64,000 nucleotides of DNA from Chloroflexi bacterium bin20 (GTDB taxonomy: Bacteria > Chloroflexota > Anaerolineae > Aggregatilineales > Phototrophicaceae), in contig MPMG01000001.1 of NCBI GenBank assembly GCA_002238485.1, positions 62,001 to 126,000 of the forward strand, read 5' to 3'. Below the pieces are notes generated by a model. That model was not told where the DNA came from, searched no databases, and saw only the letters and a list, made by a program, of their open reading frames with translations. Numbering within the stretch: position 1 is the stretch's first letter; every line of letters starts with the position of its first letter. The position numbers and the translations under genes were made by a program. Below are positions 63,375 through 64,000 of the stretch, piece by piece.

Positions 63375-64000
63375 ATGAGTGTATCGAGAAGAGAGTTTCT
63401 GAAGCTGGCCGGTTCTTCGGCCGGGGCCATGGCGATGCTGTCGCGTATGGGCGCGCTGCCACCGGTGCTTGCTCAAGATGCCACCACCGTGACCTTTGGC
63501 GGCTGGGGCGGCGTGGCAGAAGACGAAGGCGTCAAGGCAGCCATAGAAGTCTTCCAAGCCGAGAATCCCGGTATCAAGGTTGTCTGGCAGCATACGCCCA
63601 GCGCCAGCGAGTATTCGCGGGTTACGCTGACCAATATCGCGGCTGGCACGGCGCCCGATACCTCCTTCATCCGTTCGGATGATTACACCACGCTGGCGGC
63701 CGGCGGCGTCTTAAAAGATATCACCGACCTGGTGAAAAACGACTCGCTGCTGGGGCAAGAGAATTACTTCATCGAGCCGCAAGAATCGAACCGCTGCGAA
63801 GTCAATGGGCGCTGGTATGGCATCGGTTCGACCTGGGTTGCCCATCACATCTATTACAACGCCGAGCTCTTTGCTGAGGCTGGCATCACGCCGCCCGGCT
63901 TCCAGGACGATGAAATCTGGGAATGGGAAGAATTTCTGGCGATCTGCAACCAGTTGACCAAAGACAGCAATGGTCGTCATCCCGATGATGCTGGCTTTGA
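63375..64000 (+). CDS. Tat-exported sugar ABC transporter substrate-binding protein (partial)
   Basis: The frame from ATG 63375 is open to the window edge, 208 residues. SRREFLKLAGSSAGAMAM is a twin-arginine signal, ending near VLAQD at residue 36. The mature part shows the family-1 binding-protein start TVTFGGWGGVAEDEGVKAAIEVFQAENPGIKV and ENYF..INGRWYGIGSTWVAHHIYYNAELF. GAAGGAG precedes the ATG. It likely leads a second sugar importer. It needs the Tat pathway; a tatA gene is at 29843. Confidence 0.92.
   Translation, partial: MSVSRREFLKLAGSSAGAMAMLSRMGALPPVLAQDATTVTFGGWGGVAEDEGVKAAIEVFQAENPGIKVVWQHTPSASEYSRVTLTNIAAGTAPDTSFIRSDDYTTLAAGGVLKDITDLVKNDSLLGQENYFIEPQESNRCEVNGRWYGIGSTWVAHHIYYNAELFAEAGITPPGFQDDEIWEWEEFLAICNQLTKDSNGRHPDDAGF

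Overview
This window is GC-rich, densely coded bacterial chromosome. The gene set points to the phylum Chloroflexota, probably an Anaerolineae-like lineage. That assignment is inferred from proteome style: many small SH3b, LysM and SUMF1-type membrane-anchored proteins, a choice-of-anchor beta-helix protein, an F420-type LLM oxidoreductase, GH172/GH127 glycosidases and frequent TTG/GTG starts. It is not based on a marker tree. No CRISPR array, rRNA, intact insertion sequence or prophage is visible. One tRNA, tRNA-Glu(UUC), is present.

Layout. 0-6.5 kb: a partial acetyltransferase, an OmpR-type two-component pair preceded by three 11-bp-phased TTTACA-like boxes, and a divergent ferric-iron ABC importer operon. 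6.8-9.4 kb: a compact E2 / JAB / E1 ubiquitin-like conjugation cassette with no visible ubiquitin-like modifier gene. 9.4-15.5 kb: acetyltransferase, PsbP-like lipid-face protein, mismatch uracil glycosylase, a degenerate SDR, SSB and GatB. 15.7-17.7 kb: a beta-helix surface protein whose only good start lies upstream of a run of 13 C; the run puts the gene out of frame as sequenced and would restore it at 14 C, which suggests a phase-variable locus or an assembly error. 17.7-31.4 kb: housekeeping and membrane genes (aminotransferase, NUDIX, EamA, CorC, AlkA, PfkB, SUMF1-like, PH-domain protein, TatA and others).

31.6-38.6 kb is a glycogen cluster: glgA-glgC, a free-standing CBM48 domain and glgP. 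38.8-52.1 kb is a core-genome stretch: miaB, a lipoprotein, a pseudo-receiver protein fused to a dead IS200-like domain, polA, argF, the c-di-AMP pair cdaA-ybbR, der, lepB, a YgiT zinc finger protein and a class II aldolase.

52.2 kb to the end is a carbohydrate island: two GH172 (formerly DUF2961) proteins, a three-gene sugar ABC importer, a BNR-repeat sialidase-like protein, a 2-hydroxyacid dehydrogenase, a GH127 beta-L-arabinofuranosidase-like enzyme and the start of a second Tat-exported sugar-binding protein. Together they look like a system for taking up and breaking down furanose-containing glycans. Several palindromes in its intergenic regions look like operators.
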